From Armatimonadota bacterium (lineage in GTDB: Bacteria > Armatimonadota > DTGP01 > JAHWJO01): DNA of 15,190 bases. The notes beneath the pieces are model-generated. The model saw nothing but the letters and a program-made list of their open reading frames with translations. It did no database searches and was not told the origin of the DNA. Positions 7,392-14,573 of this stretch are shown here, piece after piece; within the stretch, counting starts at the first letter, position 1, and each line of letters starts with the position of its first letter. Made by a program: the position numbers and the translations under genes. The stretch spans positions 1 to 15,190 of the forward strand of contig JAHWJO010000046.1 in the NCBI GenBank assembly GCA_019348365.1, read 5' to 3'.

Positions 7392-9905
7392 TCAATGCGG
7401 GATGCCGAGTTCGTGCATGCGCTTATGGATCGCTGCCGCCGCCTCGTGGAACGGCGCTTCCAGGTGCGCGAGGTGGTCCGCCTCCCCGTGGTGGTGCGTC
7501 ACCGTTCCGTGCGGGGAGTGCGCCGCCGTCTCCCGGAGGTAGCTCAGGCTCCCCTCCACGAGCGTCAGCATGTATTGCGCCGTCCCCGCGTCGTGCATCC
7601 ACCAGTCGCCTCCCGCCGCCACGTACACCGGCGAGGTGTGCGCGAAGATCCCCCGGCCCCAGCTGTCGTGGTGGGGGACCGCCGTGTAGCCCGGACCCCC
7701 GCACCGCGCGCAGAGCCAGGTGTGCCCGTCCACCTTCAGCCGTTCCTTCAACCGGAGTGTCCGCGCGCCCTGCACCGCGTCGGTCTGGGCCACCACCCGC
7801 CCCTGCTGGACGATCTGCAGCGTGTGGATCGGGAAGATCGACTCGGCTTCGGCCTCCACCTCCACCGTCCCCGGCCCGGAGAGCCGCAGCGTGTCCCCCA
7901 CCTGCGCGCCGTTCACGCTGAACCGGATCATCGGGCCGCCGGAGAGGAACGTCCGGCCCGCCCGCACCGCCCTGCACCAGTTGTCGTAGGTGAACTCCTC
8001 GTCCTCCGGCAGATGGGCGTAGGTCCGGTAGAGGCCCACCGGCACGCTCGATTCCATCTTGTCGGTGCCGCCCACCAGCGGCAGGCGATAGCCCCCGTTC
8101 AAATAACGGTAGTACTCCAGGTGGAAGAACGGGCTGTGGACGAGCATCTCCACCGCGTCCGCCCGCCCCGTCGCGATGAGCGCCGCCGGCTCCCCGTTAG
8201 GGTTGGGGAGGTGGGGGATGACCACCGTGCCGCCCTGCGCGTGGCAGGCGTCGGCCCACTCCGCCATCGTCGCCTCCAGCGTCCCGCCCAGCTCGGCCTC
8301 GCTCGGCCCGTCGGTGCACCAGGGATACACCGGCTCCTTCAGGCCCAGCAGGGTGAGGTGGCCGAGGAGGTGCTGCCGGTTCTCCTGCGAGCAGTAGACG
8401 ATCGTGTTCCCCTCCCCGGAGACCGTCGGCGCGCCGATGAAGTCCTCGGTGTTCGTGAAGAGGTGGCCCCACTGCGATTGCAGGAGGTTCACCACGTTCA
8501 GGTCCTCCCCCTGCGCCTCCCGGTGCGCCCCCTGCCCGCCGAGGAAGTGGACGTGCGTGTCCCCGCTGAACCACCGTTGCGCGTTCATGTTCGTCCACCG
8601 CTTCAGGCGAAGCTCCAGCTTACGCTGTCCCGGCTGGATCTCCACCCTCGCGCGCAGCGGCTCGTACTCGAACCCGCGCGCCACGTCCACGATCACCTCG
8701 CCGCGCGGCAGCCACCCCTGGCAGTTCCCGTCGATGTAGGCGTAGCTGATCTGCCCGAGCCGCAAATCCCCCCCGATGTCGGAGTGCCACGTCCCCAGGT
8801 TTCGGTTGACCTGGTTGTGGTGCCCGTGCGGCTGGTACGGGATCCCCTCCGGCGACCGGAAGTGCGCCCGGCACGCCACCGGCTTCCCCGTCTCGTCGTC
8901 CACCACGCTCACATGGACCCAGTTCTTCCCCCGGTCCACCACCTCGATGCGGACCCGCTCTCCCTCGACCCTGCCCTTCTCCTGAAGCTCGCCCCAGTTC
9001 GCGCGGCCCAGCTCCTCCCCGTCGTTCTTCACCGTCACCGATGCCGAGGGGGTCGCTGCGATCTCGACGTACGCGGGGCTCGCGCCCCGGTTCTGTCGCT
9101 CCCCCCAGCCCTTATGAGGATCGCTCAGGAACTCCTCCGTGGATTTTTCCGGCAGCGGATAGGGAAATGTCGCCACGCCCCGATCCACCTCGACTTCGAG
9201 TTGGAATTGCGCATCCGAACGGCCTTTCTGCTGCCCGGTTTCCTCTTCGGAGAGCGTGATCACGACCTCCCGCCGCCCCTCGCGGGGGAACGGGTGCTCC
9301 TCCAGGTGCCCCAGGGTGATCGCCGCGACGAGGAACTTCCGGTCCCCCGGCTCGATCCGGATCGCCTCGATCTCCTCCTCCGGGCGGGGGTTCGTCCAGA
9401 CCCAGAGGTAATAGTCTTTCGGCCACGCCTGGATCGCCTCGGCCTGCCGCATCCCGATGGCGCTCCAGCTCCCCTCGAAGCGGGGCATGAGGCCATTCTT
9501 CTCATCCGGCAGCGCCAGAAACGGGAACTCCCCCCACCCGGTCGGCACCTCCGCCACCTCGAATCGCTCTCGGATGGGGACGCGGACCTCCTCCCCGCCC
9601 GCGTACCGGAAGACGTACGTCGCGACGACGTGGCCGGGGTGCTCCCCCTCGTGGAGGCGGGACTCCAGCAGCGCGTGGGCGAAAAGGACCCGGCGCGCCG
9701 CCGCGCCGACGGGCACGGTGACGCTCTCCGCCCCCTCCCCTTCCCACCCGATGAAGCACCGCGCGGGGTCCGGCTCCTCCCCCCCGATCAGGAACGGGAT
9801 GCCGTGATACTGCCACGCGCCCGTGCGCGGCGCGGCGTCCGATCCGGTGATGTCCGCGCCGGTGTTGCAGAAGGGGTGGAGCGAGATCGGTTGATAGTCC
9901 TGCAT
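7392..9905 (-). CDS. CehA/McbA-family metallohydrolase (PHP-like)
   Basis: Large predicted metal-dependent hydrolase, 837 residues; substrate unknown. No signal peptide is seen, so it is probably cytoplasmic. Residues 1-430 are mostly beta-rich segments without a motif I can name, including HGHHNQVN at 360-367 and ISYAYIDGNCQGWLPRGE near 386-403. The hydrolase domain starts at RWFSGDTHVHFLGG, where Asp449, His451 and His453 form the DTHVH metal motif of the PHP/CehA group. Further candidate ligands are His565 in VVIPHLPNPNG and Asp615 in VGGTDK. A C-terminal beta segment follows, with GHTWLCARCGG and PHHDSWGRGIFAHTSPVYV. The characterised relatives CehA and McbA hydrolyse the carbamate insecticide carbaryl, but most members are uncharacterised and that activity should not be assumed. 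The start is supported by GGGAGG (9911-9916) 5 nt upstream. Threonine synthase follows 22 bp downstream. Confidence 0.85.
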   Translation of the reverse strand: MQDYQPISLHPFCNTGADITGSDAAPRTGAWQYHGIPFLIGGEEPDPARCFIGWEGEGAESVTVPVGAAARRVLFAHALLESRLHEGEHPGHVVATYVFRYAGGEEVRVPIRERFEVAEVPTGWGEFPFLALPDEKNGLMPRFEGSWSAIGMRQAEAIQAWPKDYYLWVWTNPRPEEEIEAIRIEPGDRKFLVAAITLGHLEEHPFPREGRREVVITLSEEETGQQKGRSDAQFQLEVEVDRGVATFPYPLPEKSTEEFLSDPHKGWGERQNRGASPAYVEIAATPSASVTVKNDGEELGRANWGELQEKGRVEGERVRIEVVDRGKNWVHVSVVDDETGKPVACRAHFRSPEGIPYQPHGHHNQVNRNLGTWHSDIGGDLRLGQISYAYIDGNCQGWLPRGEVIVDVARGFEYEPLRARVEIQPGQRKLELRLKRWTNMNAQRWFSGDTHVHFLGGQGAHREAQGEDLNVVNLLQSQWGHLFTNTEDFIGAPTVSGEGNTIVYCSQENRQHLLGHLTLLGLKEPVYPWCTDGPSEAELGGTLEATMAEWADACHAQGGTVVIPHLPNPNGEPAALIATGRADAVEMLVHSPFFHLEYYRYLNGGYRLPLVGGTDKMESSVPVGLYRTYAHLPEDEEFTYDNWCRAVRAGRTFLSGGPMIRFSVNGAQVGDTLRLSGPGTVEVEAEAESIFPIHTLQIVQQGRVVAQTDAVQGARTLRLKERLKVDGHTWLCARCGGPGYTAVPHHDSWGRGIFAHTSPVYVAAGGDWWMHDAGTAQYMLTLVEGSLSYLRETAAHSPHGTVTHHHGEADHLAHLEAPFHEAAAAIHKRMHELGIPH

Positions 9906-10054
9906 GGCAGCCTCCCGAATACGAGTGCAAGCAACGGATCAAGGGCAGAGCGTAAGAATTACAGAGATATGATACAGGTAGCCGAAGGACCGGTTGGCCC
10001 CTGAGTCGAACAGGAACGTAGCAGCCCCTTTCTCCCACCGGAAAGGAGATCCCA
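9906..10054. promoter_or_regulatory. Divergent intergenic region between the hydrolase and CPBP genes
   Basis: The only place in this part of the window where promoters for both the minus-strand hydrolase-thrC pair and the plus-strand CPBP pair can lie. It contains GGGAGG for the minus gene (9911-9916) and AAAGGAG for the plus gene (10042-10048). A TATGAT at 9968-9973 could be a plus-strand -10, and the overlapping TATCAT a minus-strand one. Neither has a recognisable -35, so exact promoters are not called. Confidence 0.35.
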
Positions 10055-11011
10055 ATGGACTCCCTGGATCATGACGCACGGCTTTCTCCCTCGGAAGAGC
10101 CGGAACCTCTTCCTGCTCTCCTTCCTGCAGAACCGGATGACGAGGGGGCGGATTCTTCCCTCCATCCCTTCTGGCGGGTCTTCCTGTACCTCCTCGCGAT
10201 CACTATCGGGGGATTCCTGGGCCTGATGCTCTTCCTCATCCCCTACATGATCGTGGAGGCGATCCGGGCCGGGAAAGAGTTCGAGTCGGCCTACGGCAAT
10301 ATGAAGGTGATGCCCGCCGACCTGACGATCGTTGCCATGACCAGCGCGTATCTCGCCATCACGACGATCACCTTCCTGTTCGCCCGGCACCTCGACCGTC
10401 GTTCCCTGCGGAACCTGGGCTTCCGGCGGGAAGGCTGGGCGAAAGGGCTGGGGACCGGGGCGCTGCTGGGCGTGGGATACATCGCCGTCACCGTCAGCAT
10501 TTACCTCGCGCTCGGCTGGATGCGCTTCGACCCCGTCCCGGTGAAGTGGGGCCTCTGGGTCGTCGCCTCCCTGCTCCTCTGGCCGTTGGTCGGCATCACC
10601 GAAGAAGTCGTCTTTCGCGGTTACCTCCTGAAGAACTTCGAGGAGTGGAAGGGACCGACCTTCGCGATCCTCACGACGACGATCCTCTTCTGGCTCATCC
10701 ACCTCGGTCAGGGGAACGTCCACGAACCGCTGGGGGCGGCGGTGATGCTCTCCATGGGGGCGATATTCGCGTTCCTGCGCTACGGGACCGGGAGTCTCTG
10801 GGCGCCCATCGGGCTGCACGCCGCCTACGACTGGGCCGCCATCAGCTTCGGCGGGTTCGAGCCTGACGTGGAACTCCCCGCCCTTTACCACGCCGACGTT
10901 CGCGCCCCGCACTGGCTCGTCGGGCCGCCGGGGCACTCCGGCCTCGCCGACCTCCTCTTCCTCCTCCTCATGCTCGGCCTGGCTTATGGATTCTACCGGC
11001 GATCCCGATGA
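10055..11011 (+). CDS. CPBP-family intramembrane glutamic protease (first of tandem pair)
   Basis: Predicted inner-membrane protease of the CPBP (Rce1/CAAX-like, ABI) family, 318 residues; substrate unknown. An acidic, Pro-rich cytosolic N-terminus (1-37) is followed by hydrophobic segments near 41-68, 90-110, 131-155, 165-181, 203-215, 227-242 and 288-312. Catalytic motifs are complete: EEVVFRGYLL (Glu183, Glu184, Arg188), FWLIH (His216) and HAAYDW (His255, Asp259). Start ATG follows AAAGGAG by 6 nt. Its last codons overlap the start of a second CPBP gene by 26 bp. The two share MDS at the start, the NFEEWKG/NFEEWRG segment, HLGQGNVH and a common APxWLVG tail motif, so this is a tandem duplication. 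Bacterial members have been linked to bacteriocin immunity, signal processing and membrane-protein turnover. No peptide or bacteriocin gene is seen next to it. Confidence 0.93.
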   Translation: MDSLDHDARLSPSEEPEPLPALLPAEPDDEGADSSLHPFWRVFLYLLAITIGGFLGLMLFLIPYMIVEAIRAGKEFESAYGNMKVMPADLTIVAMTSAYLAITTITFLFARHLDRRSLRNLGFRREGWAKGLGTGALLGVGYIAVTVSIYLALGWMRFDPVPVKWGLWVVASLLLWPLVGITEEVVFRGYLLKNFEEWKGPTFAILTTTILFWLIHLGQGNVHEPLGAAVMLSMGAIFAFLRYGTGSLWAPIGLHAAYDWAAISFGGFEPDVELPALYHADVRAPHWLVGPPGHSGLADLLFLLLMLGLAYGFYRRSR

Positions 11012-12017
11012 TCCCGAAAGGGAGTCGCCGTGGGGACCGCGTTCGGAGGGTTCGGAGAAAAAGCGCTTTGCCGGAGATCCTCCCGCCTCGCCGGAATTTT
11101 CCGAGGCGGGAGAGCTTCCGGGGCCGGCGGAAACGGCTCCAGCCCGCCTGCATCCCCTCGGTCGGATCGCGCTGTTCTCGCTCACTGCTTATCCCGGCGG
11201 CTGGATCGCTTTCCTCCTCGGTTCGCTCGCTTACGCCCTTGTCCTATCGGCTCTCACCCCGGCTTCGTTCGATGTCGTCCTCAGCGCCTACTCCGTCGGC
11301 CTGGTGCATGCAGGGATGGTGGGCAATTACCTCAACGATCTGGCCTGGGTGTGCCTGTTCATGCGTTTCGTGGATCGCCGCCCGATCAAGGAGCTGGGTT
11401 TCAGCAAGCAGGATGGGAGAGATGCGGCGCTCGGGGCGGCGCTGAGTATCGCATCGCTGCTCGTCTTCACCGGCATCTACCTGGGTTTCGGGTGGATCCG
11501 CCTGGAGCTCCTGCCGGTCCCGTGGGCGGCGTGGGCGCTCGCCACGCTTTTCACCTATCCTCTCATCGGATTCGCGGAAGAGGTCGTCTTTCGGGGCTAT
11601 CTCCTCCGGAATTTCGAGGAATGGCGGGGCCGCACCGTTGCCCTGTTAGCGACCTCCCTGCTGTTCTGGCTCGTTCATCTCGGGCAGGGGAACGTGCATC
11701 AACCCTTAGGCGGGGCTTCCATGCTGATGACGGGCGCGACTTATGCCATGTTCCGCTATGCCACTGGATCGCTCGGGTTCGCCATCGGCTTCCACGCGGC
11801 CTACGACTGGTATGTCATCTCTTTCCTGAGCAGCCCTGAGGAGGATTTCCCCGTCATCACTTCGATGGAAGTGAACGCTCCCCCCTGGCTGGTCGGCTCC
11901 ATCGGGTACACCGGCGTCGCCGACCTGTTTCTGGATCTGTTCTGGCTGGGGTTTGCGTTCATCTGGTACCGGCGCTCGTTGCGTCGCGTGGCATCATCGC
12001 AGTTGCCCGGTCGATGA
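10986..12017 (+). CDS. CPBP-family intramembrane glutamic protease (second of tandem pair)
   Basis: Paralogue of the preceding gene, 343 residues, predicted multi-pass inner-membrane protease. The N-terminal about 55 residues are hydrophilic, Pro/Glu-rich and longer than in the first copy. Hydrophobic segments follow near 60-92, 99-126, 147-168, 178-196, 218-230 and 312-328. Catalytic motifs are complete: EEVVFRGYLL (Glu198, Glu199, Arg203), FWLVH (His231) and HAAYDW (His270, Asp274). Over about 88 residues around the active site the two proteins look roughly two-thirds identical by eye, with the N-termini far more diverged. The ATG at 10986 lies 26 bp before the stop of the first gene and has no strong Shine-Dalgarno, which suggests translational coupling. 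The gene ends 20 bp before the convergent amidase gene. Confidence 0.92.
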   Translation: MDSTGDPDDPERESPWGPRSEGSEKKRFAGDPPASPEFSEAGELPGPAETAPARLHPLGRIALFSLTAYPGGWIAFLLGSLAYALVLSALTPASFDVVLSAYSVGLVHAGMVGNYLNDLAWVCLFMRFVDRRPIKELGFSKQDGRDAALGAALSIASLLVFTGIYLGFGWIRLELLPVPWAAWALATLFTYPLIGFAEEVVFRGYLLRNFEEWRGRTVALLATSLLFWLVHLGQGNVHQPLGGASMLMTGATYAMFRYATGSLGFAIGFHAAYDWYVISFLSSPEEDFPVITSMEVNAPPWLVGSIGYTGVADLFLDLFWLGFAFIWYRRSLRRVASSQLPGR

Positions 12018-12037
12018 AGCTCTTCCTGTTCTGTGGG

Positions 12038-12997
12038 CTAGCTCCCGAAGTTCCCGGGCTCCTCCTTCCCGAAGGGATCCTCGTTCCAGAAGGGCTTCAG
12101 CGCCCGCCGGGGGATCTTGCAGACCATCGTGTAGGCAGGATCGAACACGTTGCCGAGGTCGTACTTCACGGCCATGCCCATCAGGAGACTCGCGCCGCGC
12201 GGGTCCAGGCCGTACTCCTCCTGGAGCCACCGCAGCATCTCGCTGGAGGCGTGCTGAACGCACTGGTCGAGCGGGCGGGCGTTCCCGACCGTGAAGATGA
12301 ACTCGTCATTCTCCCCGCGCGGCCAGCCGATCTTCATCCCTTTGTGGAGCCGGACGGTGAACTGCACGTCGAACGAGATCTCGATCCCCGTCCCGACGAT
12401 CTCCCCGTCTCCCTGCGCCGCGTGGCCGTCCCCGACGTGAAAGAGCGCCCCCGGCTCGAACACCGGGAAGTAAACGGTCGTCCCTTCCACGAACCCGGCG
12501 TAATCCATGTTGCCCCCGTACGGGCCGGAGGTGGCGGTGGAGATCGCCTGCCGGCCCGGCGGAGCCACCCCGAAGCAGCCCAGCATCGGCGCGAGCGGGA
12601 GCGACCACGCGCCCAGCTTCGTCTCCGGCTCGATGAGCGTGGCGGTTCCCGCTTCCCGGTCGATCCGCCAGCGCGCCCGCTTTTCTTCGGGGAGGTTCGT
12701 CACATCCCAGGGGTCCACGATCCACGGGGCGATCACCGTTTTGGAGAACCCTTCGTCGCGGTTGGGCGCGAGCCGGTCCAGGTGAACGGCGAGGGTGTCG
12801 CCGGGTTCCGCCCCCTCGATATAGAAGGGTCCGGTCTGGGGGTTGCCGCCGGGGGTGACGGGCTCCCCGCTCGCATCGCCGCCGCCCGCGTCCACCGTCG
12901 TGGTGATGACGGTATCGCCGTCCGCGATCCGCAGCGCCGGCTCGTGGGGGCCGAGGGTGGTGTGGTAATGGGTGGGGGTGAATCGGTGCGTCGCCAT
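12038..12997 (-). CDS. Acetamidase/formamidase-family amidohydrolase
   Basis: Predicted cytosolic amidase of the FmdA/AmdA family, which hydrolyses formamide or acetamide to ammonia and the carboxylic acid; 319 residues. Signature segments: an N-terminal beta region with VITTTVDAGGGD near 30-41; YGGNMDYAGFVEGTTVYFPV at 160-179; HVGDGHAAQGDGE at 187-199, the most diagnostic motif with its metal-site Asp/His residues; then SFDVQFTVRLHKG. Near the C-terminus are ASSEMLRWL and MGMAVKYDLGNVFDP. The start at 12997 is chosen because GGGAGGG lies 7 nt upstream. An earlier in-frame ATG at 13051 would add 18 residues that do not look like the family and has no good ribosome site. Substrate specificity cannot be told from sequence. 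The inositol oxygenase gene is divergent on the other side of the repeat-bearing gap, with no obvious functional link. Confidence 0.92.
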   Translation of the reverse strand: MATHRFTPTHYHTTLGPHEPALRIADGDTVITTTVDAGGGDASGEPVTPGGNPQTGPFYIEGAEPGDTLAVHLDRLAPNRDEGFSKTVIAPWIVDPWDVTNLPEEKRARWRIDREAGTATLIEPETKLGAWSLPLAPMLGCFGVAPPGRQAISTATSGPYGGNMDYAGFVEGTTVYFPVFEPGALFHVGDGHAAQGDGEIVGTGIEISFDVQFTVRLHKGMKIGWPRGENDEFIFTVGNARPLDQCVQHASSEMLRWLQEEYGLDPRGASLLMGMAVKYDLGNVFDPAYTMVCKIPRRALKPFWNEDPFGKEEPGNFGS

Positions 12998-13004
12998 CGC
13001 TGGA

Positions 13005-13011
13005 CCCTCCC
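13005..13011 (-). promoter_or_regulatory. Ribosome binding site deciding the amidase start
   Basis: Read on the minus strand this is GGGAGGG, 7 nt before the ATG at 12997. It favours that start over the in-frame ATG at 13051. Confidence 0.65.
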
Positions 13012-13203
13012 GCATGTAAGCCGCATCAACGGACGGACTCACGAGATGCATGTGACGGATACAGGCCAGGAACTTCTCTCCCCGCCGATAGAACTCCTCT
13101 GACGGTATAGACCGCGTGGTCTTACAAGATAAGGAGAGGAATCCCCTCTTCGGAAGGGTCGCGCAGGAGGAACGTCTTCAATAACGCGTGACAAATGTAC
13201 CGG

Positions 13204-13411
13204 CCAGGGTCCTTTCATTCAACTTCTTGGCGACTGAAGTTGCGGCTGGAGAGGCACGAAACCCGCCTCCGGGTACTTCACCCCCGGTTCAAGGGGGGAT
13301 ACTCTCGACTCAAAGAAGAGAATCAGGCGGAGAGGGAGTCGGCGAAAGCCGACTTCGTGCCGTTGTAGCCGCGATTTGAATCGCCGGGTATTTGTATGAA
13401 AGGACCCTGAC
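13204..13411. mobile_element. MITE-like non-autonomous element with imperfect terminal inverted repeats
   Basis: The arms 13206-13260 and 13354-13408 are inverted copies matching at 42 of 55 positions by my count, with no gaps. The outer 13 bp, AGGGTCCTTTCAT, is exact. Further matching blocks are GGCGA, GCGGCT and GGCACGAA. Each arm ends inward in its own hairpin: ACCCG-CCTC-CGGGT at 13261-13274, and AGTCGGC-GAAA-GCCGACT at 13337-13354. Outside, GTACCGG occurs as a direct repeat at 13197-13203 and 13412-13418, a possible 7-bp target duplication. The element is too short to encode a transposase and contains stops in all useful frames. It resembles dispersed palindromic intergenic repeats I recognise from other GC-rich bacteria, but the family cannot be named from sequence alone. 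Confidence 0.75.
13337..13354 (+). repeat. GNRA-capped hairpin inside the MITE-like element
   Basis: A perfect 7-bp stem AGTCGGC/GCCGACT closes a GAAA tetraloop. It would be very stable in RNA. Just downstream, GCGATT/AATCGC (13371-13384) forms a second near-palindrome. There is no T-tract, so it is not called a terminator. Confidence 0.6.
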
Positions 13412-13516
13412 GTACCGGTCGGTTGCCGATGACTTTTCCCGACCGTTCGGATACAATGGGAGGGAGGATATCCTTTCGTATCCGTTGATCCCGCACGCCG
13501 TTCAGGAGAGATTCCC

Positions 13517-14446
13517 ATGGCCGACTCGCCCCCCCATCCCACCACTCATGCCCCCCTCCACGACATGGACGAATGGGAGGACTTCCTCAAAACCCGCTAT
13601 CCCGAAGGCGAGTCGGGGGACTCGGGTTCCCTGGACAACGCGGGTCTTCCGGCGGGAGTTGCGGGGACGAACAAAAAGAAAACGGAATTCCGCAACTACG
13701 AGACCGACGCCCGGCCCACCGTACGCGAATTCTACCGCCAGAACCACGCCCACCAGACCCTTGATTTCGTGCGGGCGAAGAAGGCGGAATACACCCCCCG
13801 GAACCAGCGCCGGATGGGCATCTGGGAAGCCATGGAGTTCCTGAACACGCTCGTGGACGAGAGCGATCCCGACGTGGACTTCACCCAGATCGAGCACCTG
13901 ATGCAGACCGCCGAGGCGATTAGAAAAGACGGCCACCCCCGCTGGTTCGTCCTCACCGGCCTCATTCACGACCTCGGCAAGATCCTCTGCCTCTGGGGGG
14001 AGCCGCAGTGGGCCGTCGTCGGCGACACGTTCCCCGTGGGCTGCGCGTGGGATCGGTCCATCGTCTTCCACGACTTCTTCGAGAGCAACCCGGACCGCGC
14101 CGTGCCGGAATACCAGACGAAGCTGGGCATTTACTCAGAAGGCTGCGGACTGGACAGCGTCCACCTCTCCTGGGGCCACGACGAGTACCTCTACCATGTG
14201 GTGAAGGAGCATCTCCCCGAATCGGCCCTGTACATGATCCGCTACCACTCCTTCTATCCGGCCCACAAGGAGGACGCGTACGGCTACCTGATGAACGGCC
14301 ACGACCGCGAGATGTTCCGGTGGGTCCACGCCTTCAACCCGTACGACCTCTACTCGAAGGGGCTGGAGCGCCCCGACGTGAATACGCTGCGCCCCTATTA
14401 CGAAGACCTCATCGCCGAGTTCTTCCCGCCTGTGCTGAACTGGTGA
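13517..14446 (+). CDS. myo-Inositol oxygenase
   Basis: Predicted cytosolic diiron dioxygenase that cleaves myo-inositol to D-glucuronate; 309 residues. Residues 1-55 are a poorly conserved acidic extension. From FRNYE (58) onward it follows the MIOX pattern: [17 protein letters not shown] (76-92), [11 protein letters not shown] (112-122), then the HD-fold core. The iron ligands by comparison with mammalian MIOX are His140 (KDGHPRW), His151 and Asp152 (IHDLGK), His221 (SWGHDEY), His244 (RYHSFYP) and Asp277 (NPYDLY), with Lys155 as the conserved active-site lysine. All are present. [16 protein letters not shown] (161-176) is near-identical to the animal enzyme. The AGGAGAG site (13504-13510) is 6 nt before the ATG. 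No uronate isomerase, dehydrogenase, inositol transporter or inositol dehydrogenase gene lies in the window, so the pathway around it is unseen. Confidence 0.95.
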   Translation: MADSPPHPTTHAPLHDMDEWEDFLKTRYPEGESGDSGSLDNAGLPAGVAGTNKKKTEFRNYETDARPTVREFYRQNHAHQTLDFVRAKKAEYTPRNQRRMGIWEAMEFLNTLVDESDPDVDFTQIEHLMQTAEAIRKDGHPRWFVLTGLIHDLGKILCLWGEPQWAVVGDTFPVGCAWDRSIVFHDFFESNPDRAVPEYQTKLGIYSEGCGLDSVHLSWGHDEYLYHVVKEHLPESALYMIRYHSFYPAHKEDAYGYLMNGHDREMFRWVHAFNPYDLYSKGLERPDVNTLRPYYEDLIAEFFPPVLNW

Positions 14447-14573
14447 ATCGATTCGATTTTCTGGTATCTTGCGATCCTAGATAACAGATGCCGTTGGGTT
14501 GCTGGGAACACCCGAGAGATTTCTATCGTCAGAACGGGTAGGCGCTCCAAATTGAGTAGGGGAGGACGAAAGA
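14447..14573 (+). other. Intergenic region before the FG-GAP gene
   Basis: Between inositol oxygenase and the FG-GAP gene. TATCT/AGATA (14465-14483) could form a weak hairpin, without a T-tract. TTGCTG (14499-14504) and TTCTAT (14521-14526), 16 bp apart, are a marginal promoter candidate. AGGGGAGGA (14558-14566) is the ribosome binding site of the next gene. Confidence 0.3.

Larger units (their letters stand above)
12998..13516. other. 519-bp gap between divergent amidase and inositol oxygenase genes
   Basis: No credible gene. The part next to the amidase (13052-13190) holds two small inverted repeats, AGACC/GGTCT at 13109-13122 and AGAGG/CCTCT at 13135-13149. They could lie in the amidase leader, but no clear promoter was found. 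The middle is filled by the 208-bp repeat element at 13204-13411. The right end (13419-13516) must hold the inositol oxygenase promoter. The best -10 candidate is TACAAT at 13452-13457, about 60 nt before the start codon. The nearest TTGCCG (13423-13428) is 23 bp away, so the -35 is doubtful. A small GGATA/TATCC pair lies at 13466-13483. Confidence 0.5.

Noticed and set aside
7395..10004. Long 869-codon open frame on the plus strand, antisense to the hydrolase
   Set aside because: It is Arg/Pro/His-rich with no motif, whereas the minus strand has a good ribosome site, DTHVH and family-like segments. Long antisense frames are expected in GC-rich genes.
10055..12017. Bacteriocin immunity locus based on the CPBP genes
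   Set aside because: No small double-glycine leader peptide, transporter or regulator lies nearby, so the pair cannot be assigned to such a system.
12998..13051. Longer start for the amidase (ATG at 13051)
   Set aside because: The 18 added residues do not resemble the family, and a good GGGAGGG site points to 12997.
13219..13545. 108-codon minus-strand frame through the 208-bp element
   Set aside because: It is translation of the repeat itself and runs into the start of the inositol oxygenase gene, with no supporting ribosome site.
14447..14485. Possible terminator after inositol oxygenase
   Set aside because: The TATCT/AGATA hairpin is weak and AT-rich, with no following T-tract.
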